A DNA stretch of 64,000 nucleotides from Flavobacteriales bacterium (lineage in GTDB: Bacteria > Bacteroidota > Bacteroidia > Flavobacteriales_F > PHOS-HE28), in assembly GCA_016788295.1 (NCBI GenBank), contig JAEUSY010000003.1, positions 48,566 through 112,565 of the forward strand, in the 5' to 3' direction. Position numbers and translations under genes: made by a program. Below the pieces are notes generated by a model. It was not told where the DNA came from, did no database searches, and saw nothing but the letters and a program-made list of their open reading frames with translations. This document shows positions 25,977 to 34,926 of this stretch, piece by piece. Each line of letters opens with the position of its first letter. Positions within the stretch are counted from its first letter, which is position 1.

Positions 25977-28181
25977 ATGCGCCTAGCTGTCTTCATTCTC
26001 GCACTGCTTTGTGCGGTCCTGGGCCTGCATGGGCAAGAAATGAAGCTCCCCACGTGGATGCTGAGCGCGATGACCCGTGAACGTTCAGCTGCGGAGGACA
26101 GCTTGCTGGACGCCAGGATCTACGCATCATTCGGGGTGGAGAAGGTGAAGCCGAACACGTTCATCGGATCGTTCAGCATGACCGTGGAAGTGCGCGGAAA
26201 GGAGGCACCGATGCGGATCATGGTAGAACACTGGTCCGACACGCTGAAGGCGATGGTCCGTTTCATCATGCCCAAGGAAAGCGGCTCGCTTCTCTACCTG
26301 GCCGACCTGAAGGCGAACACCGCGATCCTGGCCACGGAAGGAAAAGGCCGGAAGGAAGCCGTGATCTACGACCTGCGGGACCTGGTGCTGCTGAACGGCA
26401 TCGCGCTTCAGAACGCCGAGAAGCTCGTGCCCGTTCGGGGGCAGCGAAAGGAACGGATCGCCGGTCGCGTGTGCACCGAGCACACAGCGCAATGGGACAA
26501 CGAAGAGGTACGCCTGTGGCTCTCCGACGTTCATGCTTCGCCTTTCGTGGACGCAAGCCATTGGCTACCCTTCACCCAAGGCCTCTTCGCTCTTTATGCA
26601 GCGCCCTCCATGCACGGTGAACCGATGCCCCTTCGCTGGACAAGCGACCCGTTGAGCTACGAGGTCACCACCCTCCAGCTCGGCCGTGTGACACCCCCTT
26701 CGTTCGACCTGGCGACCTTTTCGGTGAAGGACGAACGCAAGCGCAAAGGCGCCGGGACCGCAAGTTCCACCCCCGCCCCCAAGTCGAGGGCCAAAGTTCC
26801 TGAACCAGCATACTATCAAGCCTTGCGCGAACGGACGCGGAACGCCTTCCAGGGCAGCGTCCGGTGGCAATGGGTATACAAAAAGTACGGCGAAGTGCTC
26901 TTCAAGGTGCCCGAGGCGACCTGCTACACCGTGGTCTCCACACCGGACAGCCTCCTCATGATGTCCGAACACCATAACATGCCGGTATCGAGCGCCACGC
27001 TTTGCGAACGCAGCACCCGTCGGCTCACCGAGTTCTCCCGCTCGAAGACACCGCACCCCTATACCTATACCCCCTACGTGGTGGACAAGGTCCCCTTCGA
27101 TGCACCCGTGCCACAACCCACCGGCCGCACGGAGCAGCAGCAGGTGGCCCTGCCACTGCCTGCCGGCACCAAGCGCGTGGATGAAGGACGACCGAGCGCG
27201 ACCGTTACGCTCACCGCGCACGAGTACCGCAGTGTCACGGCCGAAGGCGACACGCTGATCGCCTGGATCGTTCCGGAGATCCCCTCGCCGTTCCACGACC
27301 TCTATGCCGCGGGCAATATGTTCTACGGGATCACCACATGGACCGCGGGCGTGTTGCCGGTGGATGGACTGCCCCTGCGCATACAACGTACCGACAGCAA
27401 GGGCTCAAGCGTGTTTTCCGTGATCGAACTGGGCACGGGACCGGTGAGCCACCTGCTGGATGCCTTCGCGCGCGACACCCTGGATACGGACCTGGGGCAC
27501 GCGATACCGGACCGGCCTGCGATCTACGAGGAGGCGGTACGGCGCAGGGAGAACCGTTTCACCGGACATGTGCACTTGGTTCACGGTAAGAAGTTCCACC
27601 CCGACAGCGCGGAGGCACGCAAGAAGTCCCCTGCGATCTTCGGTGGTAAGTTCCATCCGGAAAGCGTGGAGGCTCGTTCAAGGACCGATTTGGACTGGTA
27701 CGCTACGGAAGATAGGATACTCCTGGTGGAGAAAAGCCAGTGGAAGCGCCGGGCCTGGACGATCGATCGCAGGACGCATGAAGTGGTCGAGTACGTCTTG
27801 AAAGGGGACGAGGTGATCCAGCGTCCTCCAATGCTCGGTCGCACGCACCCGCCCGATTACCGCGCCCGTGATACCTTGCTGACCATGGGCAGGGACACCA
27901 CCATGCTAGGCCTGCCGTGTGCGGTGTACCGGGATCCACATAGTGGTGCGCGCATCGTGGTGACCACGGACATACCCTCCCCCTGGCAGGACCTGTACGG
28001 CTTCGATCCGAGATACCTGAGGCTTGCCGGGATCGACACTCCGTGGTTACAGCCGGTCGAAGGCCTCGTGCTGCACATCTCCTACCCCGCCTCTATGTGG
28101 ATAAGCGAAGTCCTCGAAGTGGACCGATCGCCTGTGGATAAACGCGTGTTCACCATCACGAAGGACACCTGGCGGCCGTGA
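25977..28181 (+). CDS. exported multi-domain protein A: three degenerate DUF4412-like repeats
   Basis: 734 residues with a signal peptide (RLAVFILALLCAVLGLHGQ). Three domains of about 200 residues follow, at roughly 55-250, 285-500 and 525-734. Domain 1 shows the shared pattern of the cluster: LPTWM, NTFIGSF, LLYLADLKANTAIL, a GRVC cysteine, a PFVDASHWLPF segment and RVTPPSFDL. Domain 3 has GLPCAVYRD, TTDIPSPWQDLY and ends VFTITKDTW. Residues 538-568 hold a short internal duplication (KFHPDSAEAR and KFHPESVEAR). I do not recognise a named family for the whole protein. Domain 1 is clearly homologous to the 259-residue protein at 33268. Function is unknown. The fold may be LolA-like, an inference. 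The start at 25977 puts the signal peptide first. Confidence 0.7.
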   Translation: MRLAVFILALLCAVLGLHGQEMKLPTWMLSAMTRERSAAEDSLLDARIYASFGVEKVKPNTFIGSFSMTVEVRGKEAPMRIMVEHWSDTLKAMVRFIMPKESGSLLYLADLKANTAILATEGKGRKEAVIYDLRDLVLLNGIALQNAEKLVPVRGQRKERIAGRVCTEHTAQWDNEEVRLWLSDVHASPFVDASHWLPFTQGLFALYAAPSMHGEPMPLRWTSDPLSYEVTTLQLGRVTPPSFDLATFSVKDERKRKGAGTASSTPAPKSRAKVPEPAYYQALRERTRNAFQGSVRWQWVYKKYGEVLFKVPEATCYTVVSTPDSLLMMSEHHNMPVSSATLCERSTRRLTEFSRSKTPHPYTYTPYVVDKVPFDAPVPQPTGRTEQQQVALPLPAGTKRVDEGRPSATVTLTAHEYRSVTAEGDTLIAWIVPEIPSPFHDLYAAGNMFYGITTWTAGVLPVDGLPLRIQRTDSKGSSVFSVIELGTGPVSHLLDAFARDTLDTDLGHAIPDRPAIYEEAVRRRENRFTGHVHLVHGKKFHPDSAEARKKSPAIFGGKFHPESVEARSRTDLDWYATEDRILLVEKSQWKRRAWTIDRRTHEVVEYVLKGDEVIQRPPMLGRTHPPDYRARDTLLTMGRDTTMLGLPCAVYRDPHSGARIVVTTDIPSPWQDLYGFDPRYLRLAGIDTPWLQPVEGLVLHISYPASMWISEVLEVDRSPVDKRVFTITKDTWRP

Positions 28182-28278
28182 AGCGATGGTGCTGCGCAGC
28201 GATCGAAACGTTGAACGAAAGTCGCTCACTGGCTGGATAAACAGGGTTTTCGACCACTCCCTCAGCGAACTTCGCAGC

Positions 28279-28656
28279 ATGCATTCCGCAGGCACCTTGA
28301 TCGCGATGCTTTGCTTTGTCCTGAACACCCGGTCCCAAGAATTGGCATTGAACCACTGCAGCTGCACCGAAGGCGGCATCCCCAGCGACAGCACCTTCAC
28401 GTTCCGGGGCCGCATGAGCGCTTGGAACGGCAATCCCACCTTCAGGATCTGGCGGGTTGGCACGAACAGGATGCTCGGGATACGCGGCGTTTGTCTGGAC
28501 AGTCTTGAACTGGGCAAATACAACCCTTACTTCGGGCTGGAGCTTTGGGCCGACTTCACGGTAAGCGCAGTAACGCCGCAAAAGCCCGGTGTGATGCAGT
28601 TCGTTTGTGTCCGATCGATCGAGGCACCATTCTTGCGCAAGCGGCCCGCGCCATAA
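28279..28656 (+). CDS. small exported cysteine-containing protein
   Basis: 125 residues from the ATG at 28279. The N-terminus looks like a signal peptide (AGTLIAMLCFVLNTRSQ). The rest is beta-rich, with a CSC motif (NHCSCTEGG) early, a RIWRVGTNRMLGI strand and a late cysteine (MQFVCV). No family was recognised. It lies 97 bp after protein A and ends 5 bp before protein C, so it is likely co-transcribed and translated with C. The upstream part of its frame (from 28186) lacks signal-peptide character and was left out. Confidence 0.55.
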   Translation: MHSAGTLIAMLCFVLNTRSQELALNHCSCTEGGIPSDSTFTFRGRMSAWNGNPTFRIWRVGTNRMLGIRGVCLDSLELGKYNPYFGLELWADFTVSAVTPQKPGVMQFVCVRSIEAPFLRKRPAP

Positions 28657-28661
28657 CCACC

Positions 28662-31013
28662 ATGCTCCGACATCTCCTTCTTGGACTGCTCTTTGTGCGG
28701 TCCTCCCTCCTGCTCGCCCAGCCCCATCATATCGCCAAGGCAAGCGACCTCCCCGCCTGGATGGCCGAGCTGGTCACCGGCGAAGCACCCAAGGCTGCAT
28801 TAAAGCCGAGCGGCAAGCCGGTCCATACCAACGCCTTCGTGGGCACCTGGATCATCCGTGCCACGGGCGGGAAGCGGCTGTTGTACTGGGGCGATGAGCA
28901 CCGCATGATCGTTCAGGAGGTGGAAGGCATGGACACGCCGGTGCGCACGACCCTGGCAGACCTGCATGCGAACGTGTCGATGGTACTGTACCCCGACAGG
29001 AACGGATACAGCGGCCGTGTGCGCGACCTGTACCATCCGCAGCAGGGCTACTTCCTGGAGATCTGGAGCGACAGTGTGGTGGCGACCGGGCAGCGCGATA
29101 CGCTGATGAACGAGCCAGTGAACGCCTACGTGGGCACCAACAGCAATGGCGGCAGTGTGACCTACTGGCGCACCGCTGCACATGCCAAGATGTTCGCCGA
29201 TCTGCAGGTGTGGGGGCCGTGGCTGCGCGAAGGGGAACTGCAGTACCTGAGCGCCTTGAACCACAAGCGTTCCGGGCCAGCCATTCGCGTGAGCTGGGAT
29301 GGCAAGCAGTACACACCCACCCAAGGCGAGGTGACCTTCCACAAGGTGACGCCCGGCAAACAACCCATGCCAACGCTGGACCTGAAGGGCGCGGCATTGG
29401 CGGAAGAGCGCTTGCAGTGGGTGAACGCCACACAACTGGGACGCCTGCCGCTGTGGATGCGCGAACGCTTGAACCGACTTCCACCCGACAGTCTGCCGCT
29501 GGCCTACACACCACCCGCCGTGGACCGCGGCATTCCGGACAATCGGTTCGTTGGCACGCTTACCGCACAGACCCATTCACGCTGGACGGACGAGGACGGC
29601 ACCAAGGACCAGTTCGGCACCTTCACGTATTGGGCCGATGCACGCCGCGCCATCCTTACGGTGGATGCGCCGCACGAGAAGGGCAAGTGGACCTACATGG
29701 TGGACCTGGACCACGATGTGGCCATCGTATCGCGCAACGAAGGGCACAGCCACGTGATCCCGAAAGTGGAGATCAGCACCCTGCAGGATGCGGGATTGGT
29801 GGAATTCGGTGCGGGTGTGGACCTACCCTTCACCCCTACCGGCACCACGCGCAAGATCCTGGGCCGCACCTGCGAGCTGCACACCACCGCGGAGCGCTAC
29901 CTCTCGCACTACTGGTTCTCCGATGTCACCACACCGAACCCCATCCACGATATGGCGCGCTGGATGGAGCCCAAACCCTCGCAAGCGTTCAAGGACCTGA
30001 TGTTCTTCGGGGTGAAGGACCGGCCGATGCCCTTCGCGGTGATGGCCACGGAGCTCACGAGCTTCAAGCCCGGCAAGGTGCCGCCTCCCGCGCTGGATTT
30101 GAGCGACCACTGGATCAAAGACCATCGTTTAGATAGTCACAAGCGGGCATCGTACTATGGGTCACCTTCCAGTGGAGGATCCTACAGCGGATCGGGTACC
30201 GAGAGCCCCTCCAGGGAACGGAGCTACGAAGTGGTCGCTGAGCCCATGGAAATGACAGAAGTGGAAGCTGCCCCGGAAGTGGCGGTCTCGCCGCAGGAGG
30301 TTGCCGGGCGCAACCGGGGCACGGAAGCACCTGACCCGAACGCGGTGGCGAAACGCCTGCTGAACGAACGGCTGGACCGGGTCTGGAACGATTACCGGGG
30401 CAAGGCACGGCTGAAGTACACCCTGATCAACAAGCGCGATACGACGGAATGGATCGTGGACTATGCCAGCACGCATGAACGTATGGTGCTGGTGCGCACG
30501 ATGATCAAGGCGAAAGGCGCCCCTGCCGACATTCTCGCCCCTACTGCGCTGCTCATTGACCGCAAGGCAGGCACCGAGACCCGCTACACCTTGGACAGCG
30601 CGACCGACAAAGTCACCGCGAAGGAACCTGCGCCTTTGCGCACCGAACATCCGCCGTTCACCATCAGTCCGCTGATCGTGTACGATCGCATCGGCGAGCC
30701 GGTCAAGCTGCTCCGTCGCGATTGCGAGCCCCTGCAGCATAGGTCCGATCTGGGGCTCCGCACCATCTGGCAGACCCAAGCACCTGCCTCCTTGTTCCGC
30801 GACTTGTGCAGTGCGCGCAAAGGCTGGGATGGCACGAACGAATACGTCATGGGCGGGCTCTTCGGACTGTTGACCTACGATGGGGACGGCATGGTGCTGA
30901 AGGCCGAATGGAACGATGGACGGCAAAGCAAAGGGACCATGGAAGTGATCTCCCTGGAACCCGGCGCGGTGGACCCCAGCGTGTTCCGGATCACGAAGGA
31001 CAGTTGGAAATGA
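28662..31013 (+). CDS. exported multi-domain protein C: two paired repeats plus a third C-terminal repeat
   Basis: 783 residues. Signal peptide (LLLGLLFVRSSLLLAQ), then domain 1 at about 55-245 (LPAWMAELVTG, NAFVGTW, TTLADLHANVSM, KMFADLQVWGPWL, VTPGKQPMP). Domain 2 lies at about 290-480 (NRFVGTL, YMVDLDHDVAIV, GRTCELH, FSDVTTPNPIHDM). A low-complexity linker rich in Ser, Gly and Glu covers 495-560. Domain 3 at about 575-783 ends VFRITKDSW, the same C-terminus as protein A. Domains 1-2 align along their length with protein D, while domain 3 matches the last domain of A. This looks like a chimera or the full ancestral architecture. No enzymatic motif was seen. Gene B ends 5 bp upstream. Confidence 0.7.
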   Translation: MLRHLLLGLLFVRSSLLLAQPHHIAKASDLPAWMAELVTGEAPKAALKPSGKPVHTNAFVGTWIIRATGGKRLLYWGDEHRMIVQEVEGMDTPVRTTLADLHANVSMVLYPDRNGYSGRVRDLYHPQQGYFLEIWSDSVVATGQRDTLMNEPVNAYVGTNSNGGSVTYWRTAAHAKMFADLQVWGPWLREGELQYLSALNHKRSGPAIRVSWDGKQYTPTQGEVTFHKVTPGKQPMPTLDLKGAALAEERLQWVNATQLGRLPLWMRERLNRLPPDSLPLAYTPPAVDRGIPDNRFVGTLTAQTHSRWTDEDGTKDQFGTFTYWADARRAILTVDAPHEKGKWTYMVDLDHDVAIVSRNEGHSHVIPKVEISTLQDAGLVEFGAGVDLPFTPTGTTRKILGRTCELHTTAERYLSHYWFSDVTTPNPIHDMARWMEPKPSQAFKDLMFFGVKDRPMPFAVMATELTSFKPGKVPPPALDLSDHWIKDHRLDSHKRASYYGSPSSGGSYSGSGTESPSRERSYEVVAEPMEMTEVEAAPEVAVSPQEVAGRNRGTEAPDPNAVAKRLLNERLDRVWNDYRGKARLKYTLINKRDTTEWIVDYASTHERMVLVRTMIKAKGAPADILAPTALLIDRKAGTETRYTLDSATDKVTAKEPAPLRTEHPPFTISPLIVYDRIGEPVKLLRRDCEPLQHRSDLGLRTIWQTQAPASLFRDLCSARKGWDGTNEYVMGGLFGLLTYDGDGMVLKAEWNDGRQSKGTMEVISLEPGAVDPSVFRITKDSWK

Positions 31014-31073
31014 ACCAATGGAACAAAGGACAGTGGGCAGTGGCGCAGACCTGGCCACGAAGCACATGTAGCG

Positions 31074-31120
31074 CCTGCCTGGCCGGTAGGCAGGTCGATC
31101 CCATCGGGTCGACCTACCGG
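31074..31120. repeat. imperfect palindrome with REP-like core
   Basis: Between genes C and D. CCTGCCT (31074-31080) pairs with AGGCAGG (31088-31094). Alternatively CCGGTA (31083-31088) pairs with TACCGG (31115-31120) around a core GTCGATCC/GGGTCGACC. The 21-base core at 31094-31114 occurs again exactly at 54674-54694, and a perfect relative lies at 62291-62309. All three are intergenic. Confidence 0.7.
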
Positions 31121-31166
31121 TGCGTTAAGTGAAGTGATGCGGATGGACCAGCGGAACGATTGGATA

Positions 31167-32864
31167 ATGCAGCAAACGATCAACGTTCGGATCATTTTCG
31201 TGTTGGTGCTAACATTTATCACGTGGAGCACCGCCTACGCCCAGAACCTGCGCAGCGATCTCCGGGAACTGCCGGGCTGGATCCACGCCGCGATCACGGG
31301 CGGTCCGGAGCCTAAAGCCGCCAAGAGCAACCTCAATCCACTACACACCAACGCCTTCATCGGTACCTGGACGCTGCGCGATCGGTATGGCCGGCGCATC
31401 CACTACTGGGGCGACCAGCACCGCATGATCTTCCGCGAGATGCGGGACACCGTGACCACCACACGCATCACCGTAGTGGACCTGCATGCCAACGTGAAGG
31501 TGAAGATGAGCCCAAGCAAGGAGATCACCCACATTACACTGGACGATCTGAAACTGGCGCAGGTCGGGTACTTCTACAAGCTCTTCAACGATACGGTGAT
31601 CGCTACGGGCCGCACGGAGAAGGTGATGGGCCAGACCTGCGAAGTGCTCAAGGGCGGCAACAGCAACAAGGACACCGCCACCTACTACCGCACCAACATT
31701 CACCCCAAGCTTTTCGCCGACCTGAAGGCATGGGCCGTATACCTGTGCCGCGAGGGCAACCTGGAGATCCTCAGCGCCTTCAGCGACAAGCGAGCAGGCT
31801 CGTCGTTACGCGTGAAGTGGAAGGACGTGGGCTACTCCAACACCGACGGCGATTGGTGGTTCGAGCGGATCACGCCCGGTAAACAGCCGATGCCCGTGCT
31901 GCCGTGGCGCCCGAACCGCGTGATCGAAGAGCGCTTCCTCTTCACCAACAACGCGCGGTTGGGGCGATTGCCGCAGTGGATGCGCGAACGGATCAATCGG
32001 CTCACCCCTATCCCCGAGCTGGTGAACAGCACACCACCCGTGGTGGACCGCGGCTTTTCGCACAACCGCTTCGTGGGCACCTTCACCTTGCAGACCAAAA
32101 GCCGTTACGTGAATGAAAAGCGGGACACCATCGAGCAATTCGGCAACTACACCTACTGGGCTGATGAGCGCCGTGCGGTGATCACTGCCGATGTGCCGCA
32201 CGAGAAAGGCATCACCCTTTACATGGTGGACCTGGACCACGATGTGGCCGTGGCGGCCTACAACGAAGGCCACAGCTACGTTGTGCCGCGCTTGTACATC
32301 GGTACCCTGGCGGAAGTGGGCATGCCGGATCTGATCGGCGGCATCGAGATATCCTTGGAGCCCACCGAGTATTACAAGGACATTGTGGGCCAACGCTGCC
32401 GGGTCTACCGCACGCGCGAATTCAATTACGGCGCGCTCTGGATCCCCGCGAACGATGTACCCAACCCCGTACTGGACATGTACCGCTGGATGGAACCGCG
32501 CTACATCAATTCGAAGCATCGAAAGCACTTCCAAGAGGTGCTGATGTTCGGCCTGCGCGACCACCCGATGCCCTTCGCCATCATGGGCACCTACATCACC
32601 AGCTTCAGGCCAGGCCGGGTGCCGCCGCCCGCGATGGACCTGAGCAACTATCGGGTGATCGACGAACGCTTCCGCGACCTGGAGAAAGAACGGGAGGAGT
32701 ATGAGCGCGAGAAGGCGCGGCAACAGGTGATCACCATCGAGCACTTGGACGATATGGTGGTGCCGGTGAAAGAACCCGGATTCGAGCCAACGATCGAAGG
32801 ACCCATTCAACGCGGCGAGGACCCACCGATAGCACCACCGCCACCACCGGCAGTACCCCGATGA
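31167..32864 (+). CDS. exported two-domain protein D, paralogue of protein C
   Basis: 565 residues. A signal peptide (IIFVLVLTFITWSTAYAQ) is followed by two domains matching C in order: LPGWIHAAITGG, NAFIGTW, ITVVDLHANVKV, GQTCEVLKG, KLFADLKAWAVYL, ITPGKQPMPVLP; then RLGRLPQWMRERINRL, NRFVGTF, YMVDLDHDVAVA, GQRCRVYRT, IPANDVPNPVLDMYRWMEP. A charged helix (DLEKEREEYEREKARQQ) and a proline-rich tail (APPPPPAVPR) end the protein; the third domain of C is absent. The ATG at 31167 places the signal peptide well; a start at 31134 is also possible. Close similarity to C over both domains points to a tandem duplication. Function is unknown. Confidence 0.7.
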   Translation: MQQTINVRIIFVLVLTFITWSTAYAQNLRSDLRELPGWIHAAITGGPEPKAAKSNLNPLHTNAFIGTWTLRDRYGRRIHYWGDQHRMIFREMRDTVTTTRITVVDLHANVKVKMSPSKEITHITLDDLKLAQVGYFYKLFNDTVIATGRTEKVMGQTCEVLKGGNSNKDTATYYRTNIHPKLFADLKAWAVYLCREGNLEILSAFSDKRAGSSLRVKWKDVGYSNTDGDWWFERITPGKQPMPVLPWRPNRVIEERFLFTNNARLGRLPQWMRERINRLTPIPELVNSTPPVVDRGFSHNRFVGTFTLQTKSRYVNEKRDTIEQFGNYTYWADERRAVITADVPHEKGITLYMVDLDHDVAVAAYNEGHSYVVPRLYIGTLAEVGMPDLIGGIEISLEPTEYYKDIVGQRCRVYRTREFNYGALWIPANDVPNPVLDMYRWMEPRYINSKHRKHFQEVLMFGLRDHPMPFAIMGTYITSFRPGRVPPPAMDLSNYRVIDERFRDLEKEREEYEREKARQQVITIEHLDDMVVPVKEPGFEPTIEGPIQRGEDPPIAPPPPPAVPR

Positions 32865-32887
32865 AGAACGCATAACAAGCCTGCTAT

Positions 32888-33271
32888 ATGAACTCCAGAT
32901 CACTCCTCACGAGCAGCGCGCTCTTCCTCGCTTTAGTCGGGTTGGCGCTCACCTTCGCTCCTGCCGAAGTGTTGGGGACCACCAATGAACAGTACACTGT
33001 CATTGGCCAGCTACTGGGAGCCGCATTGTGCGGTGCCGCATGCATCAACTGGATGGCGCGCAGCGCTCCAATGGGCGGCATCTACGGTCGTCCGCTGGCC
33101 AGCGGCAACTTGGTTCACTTTCTGGTGGGTGGACTCGCCTTGGTGAAGGTGGCCCCACACCTCCAACCGGTCTGGCTTTTCCTGCCCCTGGTGGCGTGCT
33201 ACCTCCTCTTCGCAGCCCTCTTCGCATACTCCGCCTTCTTCACCGCTAGCCCAAGCAATACGCACGGATGA
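32888..33271 (+). CDS. small four-helix membrane protein
   Basis: 127 residues, mostly hydrophobic, with four likely membrane helices: ALFLALVGLALTFAPAEVL, GQLLGAALCGAACINWMA, LVHFLVGGLALVKVAPHL, and LFLPLVACYLLFAALFAYSAFF. Charged residues are few. No catalytic motif or family is recognised with confidence. It begins 23 bp after protein D and its stop overlaps the start of the next DUF4412-like gene by ATGA, so it is part of the same transcription unit. Confidence 0.7.
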   Translation: MNSRSLLTSSALFLALVGLALTFAPAEVLGTTNEQYTVIGQLLGAALCGAACINWMARSAPMGGIYGRPLASGNLVHFLVGGLALVKVAPHLQPVWLFLPLVACYLLFAALFAYSAFFTASPSNTHG

Positions 33272-34047
33272 TGCGCACAGCCACCCTGCTCCTTGCGCTC
33301 GCCATCACCTGTTGCCAACATGCGCACGCACAGGCCGTGGCCGTACCGACATGGATGCGCGGCTACTTCGCTACCGGATCAACGAAGGCCATGCCATCCG
33401 CAATGCGTGGCCCGGCTAGAACGAACACCTTCATTGGTAGCTACACCATGAAGCTCACGATCTGGGACGAGGGCATTCCACAGACCCTGTACCTCACCAG
33501 CTGGCAGGACAGCACGCGCGGCATGATGATGCTGCAACTGATGCCGGGCATCCCGCACACAACCTTCTTCGCCGACCTCGCGGCCAATACAGCGGTCATT
33601 GCCAATGCATTGGAGCGCAAAGCCGTGGTGGGCGACCTCTCGCGCGTGGTGCTGGTGGACCATCTGCGCGAACCCGGAAAGACCGTGCAATTCCCCGAGC
33701 TGCCCACCCAGGCAACAGGCAAAACCCGCGAACTGGCCGGCATCACGTGCAAGGAGCTCATTCTTGTGGAGCGCAGCGATACCATGCACATCTGGACCGC
33801 TGCCCTGGATCCCTATCCGTTCGCGGATGCGCCCGCTTGGCTACCCATGAACGTGGGGCCCCTGAAGGTGTTCCGCTTCCTGTTCAACATGGGCGCAACA
33901 CCAGTGATGAAATTCACGCTGCCCGGCATGCTCGACCTGGAAATGACCCAACTGATCCAAGGGGCCACGCCACCACCCGAATTGGATCTTTCATGGTACA
34001 CGCTCATCGAGGAGCCCACGCTGCAAAACCCGTTGGGCAAACCCTGA
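33268..34047 (+). CDS. exported single-domain DUF4412-like protein E
   Basis: 259 residues: signal peptide (LLLALAITCCQHAHAQ), the VPTWMRGYFATG segment, then one domain with NTFIGSYTMKL, TTFFADLAANTAVI, the GITCKELIL cysteine, a PFADAPAWLPMNV segment and GATPPPELDLSWY. It aligns along its whole length with domain 1 of protein A (NTFIGSF, LADLKANTAIL, GRVC, PFVDASHWLPF, RVTPPSFDL), so the two are paralogues. The start codon overlaps the previous stop (ATGA), with a second ATG directly after it. Function is unknown. Translation is probably coupled to the membrane protein before it. Confidence 0.72.
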   Translation: MMRTATLLLALAITCCQHAHAQAVAVPTWMRGYFATGSTKAMPSAMRGPARTNTFIGSYTMKLTIWDEGIPQTLYLTSWQDSTRGMMMLQLMPGIPHTTFFADLAANTAVIANALERKAVVGDLSRVVLVDHLREPGKTVQFPELPTQATGKTRELAGITCKELILVERSDTMHIWTAALDPYPFADAPAWLPMNVGPLKVFRFLFNMGATPVMKFTLPGMLDLEMTQLIQGATPPPELDLSWYTLIEEPTLQNPLGKP

Positions 34048-34086
34048 CCAACTGCCTTAGTTTTGGCATTCAACCAATTCGCGACA

Positions 34087-34887
34087 ATGACACTCCTTCG
34101 CCTATTCCCCAGCTTCGTACTCCCCGCTCTGCTCCTCTCCATCGGCACCCAGGCCCAAAGCCTGCAGGACATGATGAACAAGGCGATGCAGAAGCAGGGG
34201 CAACAGCCGGCAGGTGAGGCCACGGTGACCATTGAAGAGAACAAAGACCCCTTCGTGCCGCTCACCTTCACCGGTAGCTACCGCATGGAAGTGCACACGT
34301 TCAAGAACGGCAAGGAAGAGAAGGACAGCCCGAACAACATCCGCATGGCCTTCAACCCGGACCACATGGCCATGGTTCCTGTTTCCAAGGACCCGAAAGA
34401 GGAAATGCGCATGGTGTTCGACCTGCGGAACAAACACACCTACACGCTGATCACCGACAATAAGGGTGAACGCACCGGCATCAAAATGAAAATGATGAAG
34501 GTGAATGTGGAAGGTGATGGCAAGACGACGGACAACGACACCAAGGTGGTGCGCACGAACGAAACGAAAGTGATCGAAGGACATACCTGTCGCAAATACA
34601 CGTACAGCGACAAGGAAGGCAGCGGCGAGGCCTGGATCGCGGAGGACCTGGACTTCGATATGATGGGCGCATTCCGCCAAATGGTGGGTGGCAAGAAAAT
34701 GGAGGACTGGCAGCGCATGGGCACCACCGGCGTGGTGATGGAGAACACATGGACCAGCGCCGACGGAAAAGAGAAGGTGGTGATGTACACCCGCGACCTG
34801 GTGGTGGGCAAGGTGGATGAGGCCATCTTCAGCACCAAGGGCTATGAAGTGCAGGATATGACGGCCTTTCCGATGCCTGGGCAATAA
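34087..34887 (+). CDS. exported DUF4412 domain-containing protein F
   Basis: 266 residues. Signal peptide (LFPSFVLPALLLSIGTQAQ), a polar helix (SLQDMMNKAMQKQGQQ), then a DUF4412-type domain: FTGSYRMEVHTF, MVFDLRNKHTYTLI, IEGHTCRKYTYSDKEGSGEAW, EDLDFDMMGAFRQMV, and VDEAIFSTKGY near the end. The [I/G]xTCxxYxY...W motif is the most family-like in the cluster and provides the link between DUF4412 and the larger, diverged neighbours. DUF4412 proteins are exported, with no established biochemical function. It starts 39 bp after E, in the same direction. Confidence 0.78.
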   Translation: MTLLRLFPSFVLPALLLSIGTQAQSLQDMMNKAMQKQGQQPAGEATVTIEENKDPFVPLTFTGSYRMEVHTFKNGKEEKDSPNNIRMAFNPDHMAMVPVSKDPKEEMRMVFDLRNKHTYTLITDNKGERTGIKMKMMKVNVEGDGKTTDNDTKVVRTNETKVIEGHTCRKYTYSDKEGSGEAWIAEDLDFDMMGAFRQMVGGKKMEDWQRMGTTGVVMENTWTSADGKEKVVMYTRDLVVGKVDEAIFSTKGYEVQDMTAFPMPGQ

Positions 34888-34926
34888 GTGTGGACAGAAG
34901 CGCTGCACGCTTAACAGTTGCAACAA

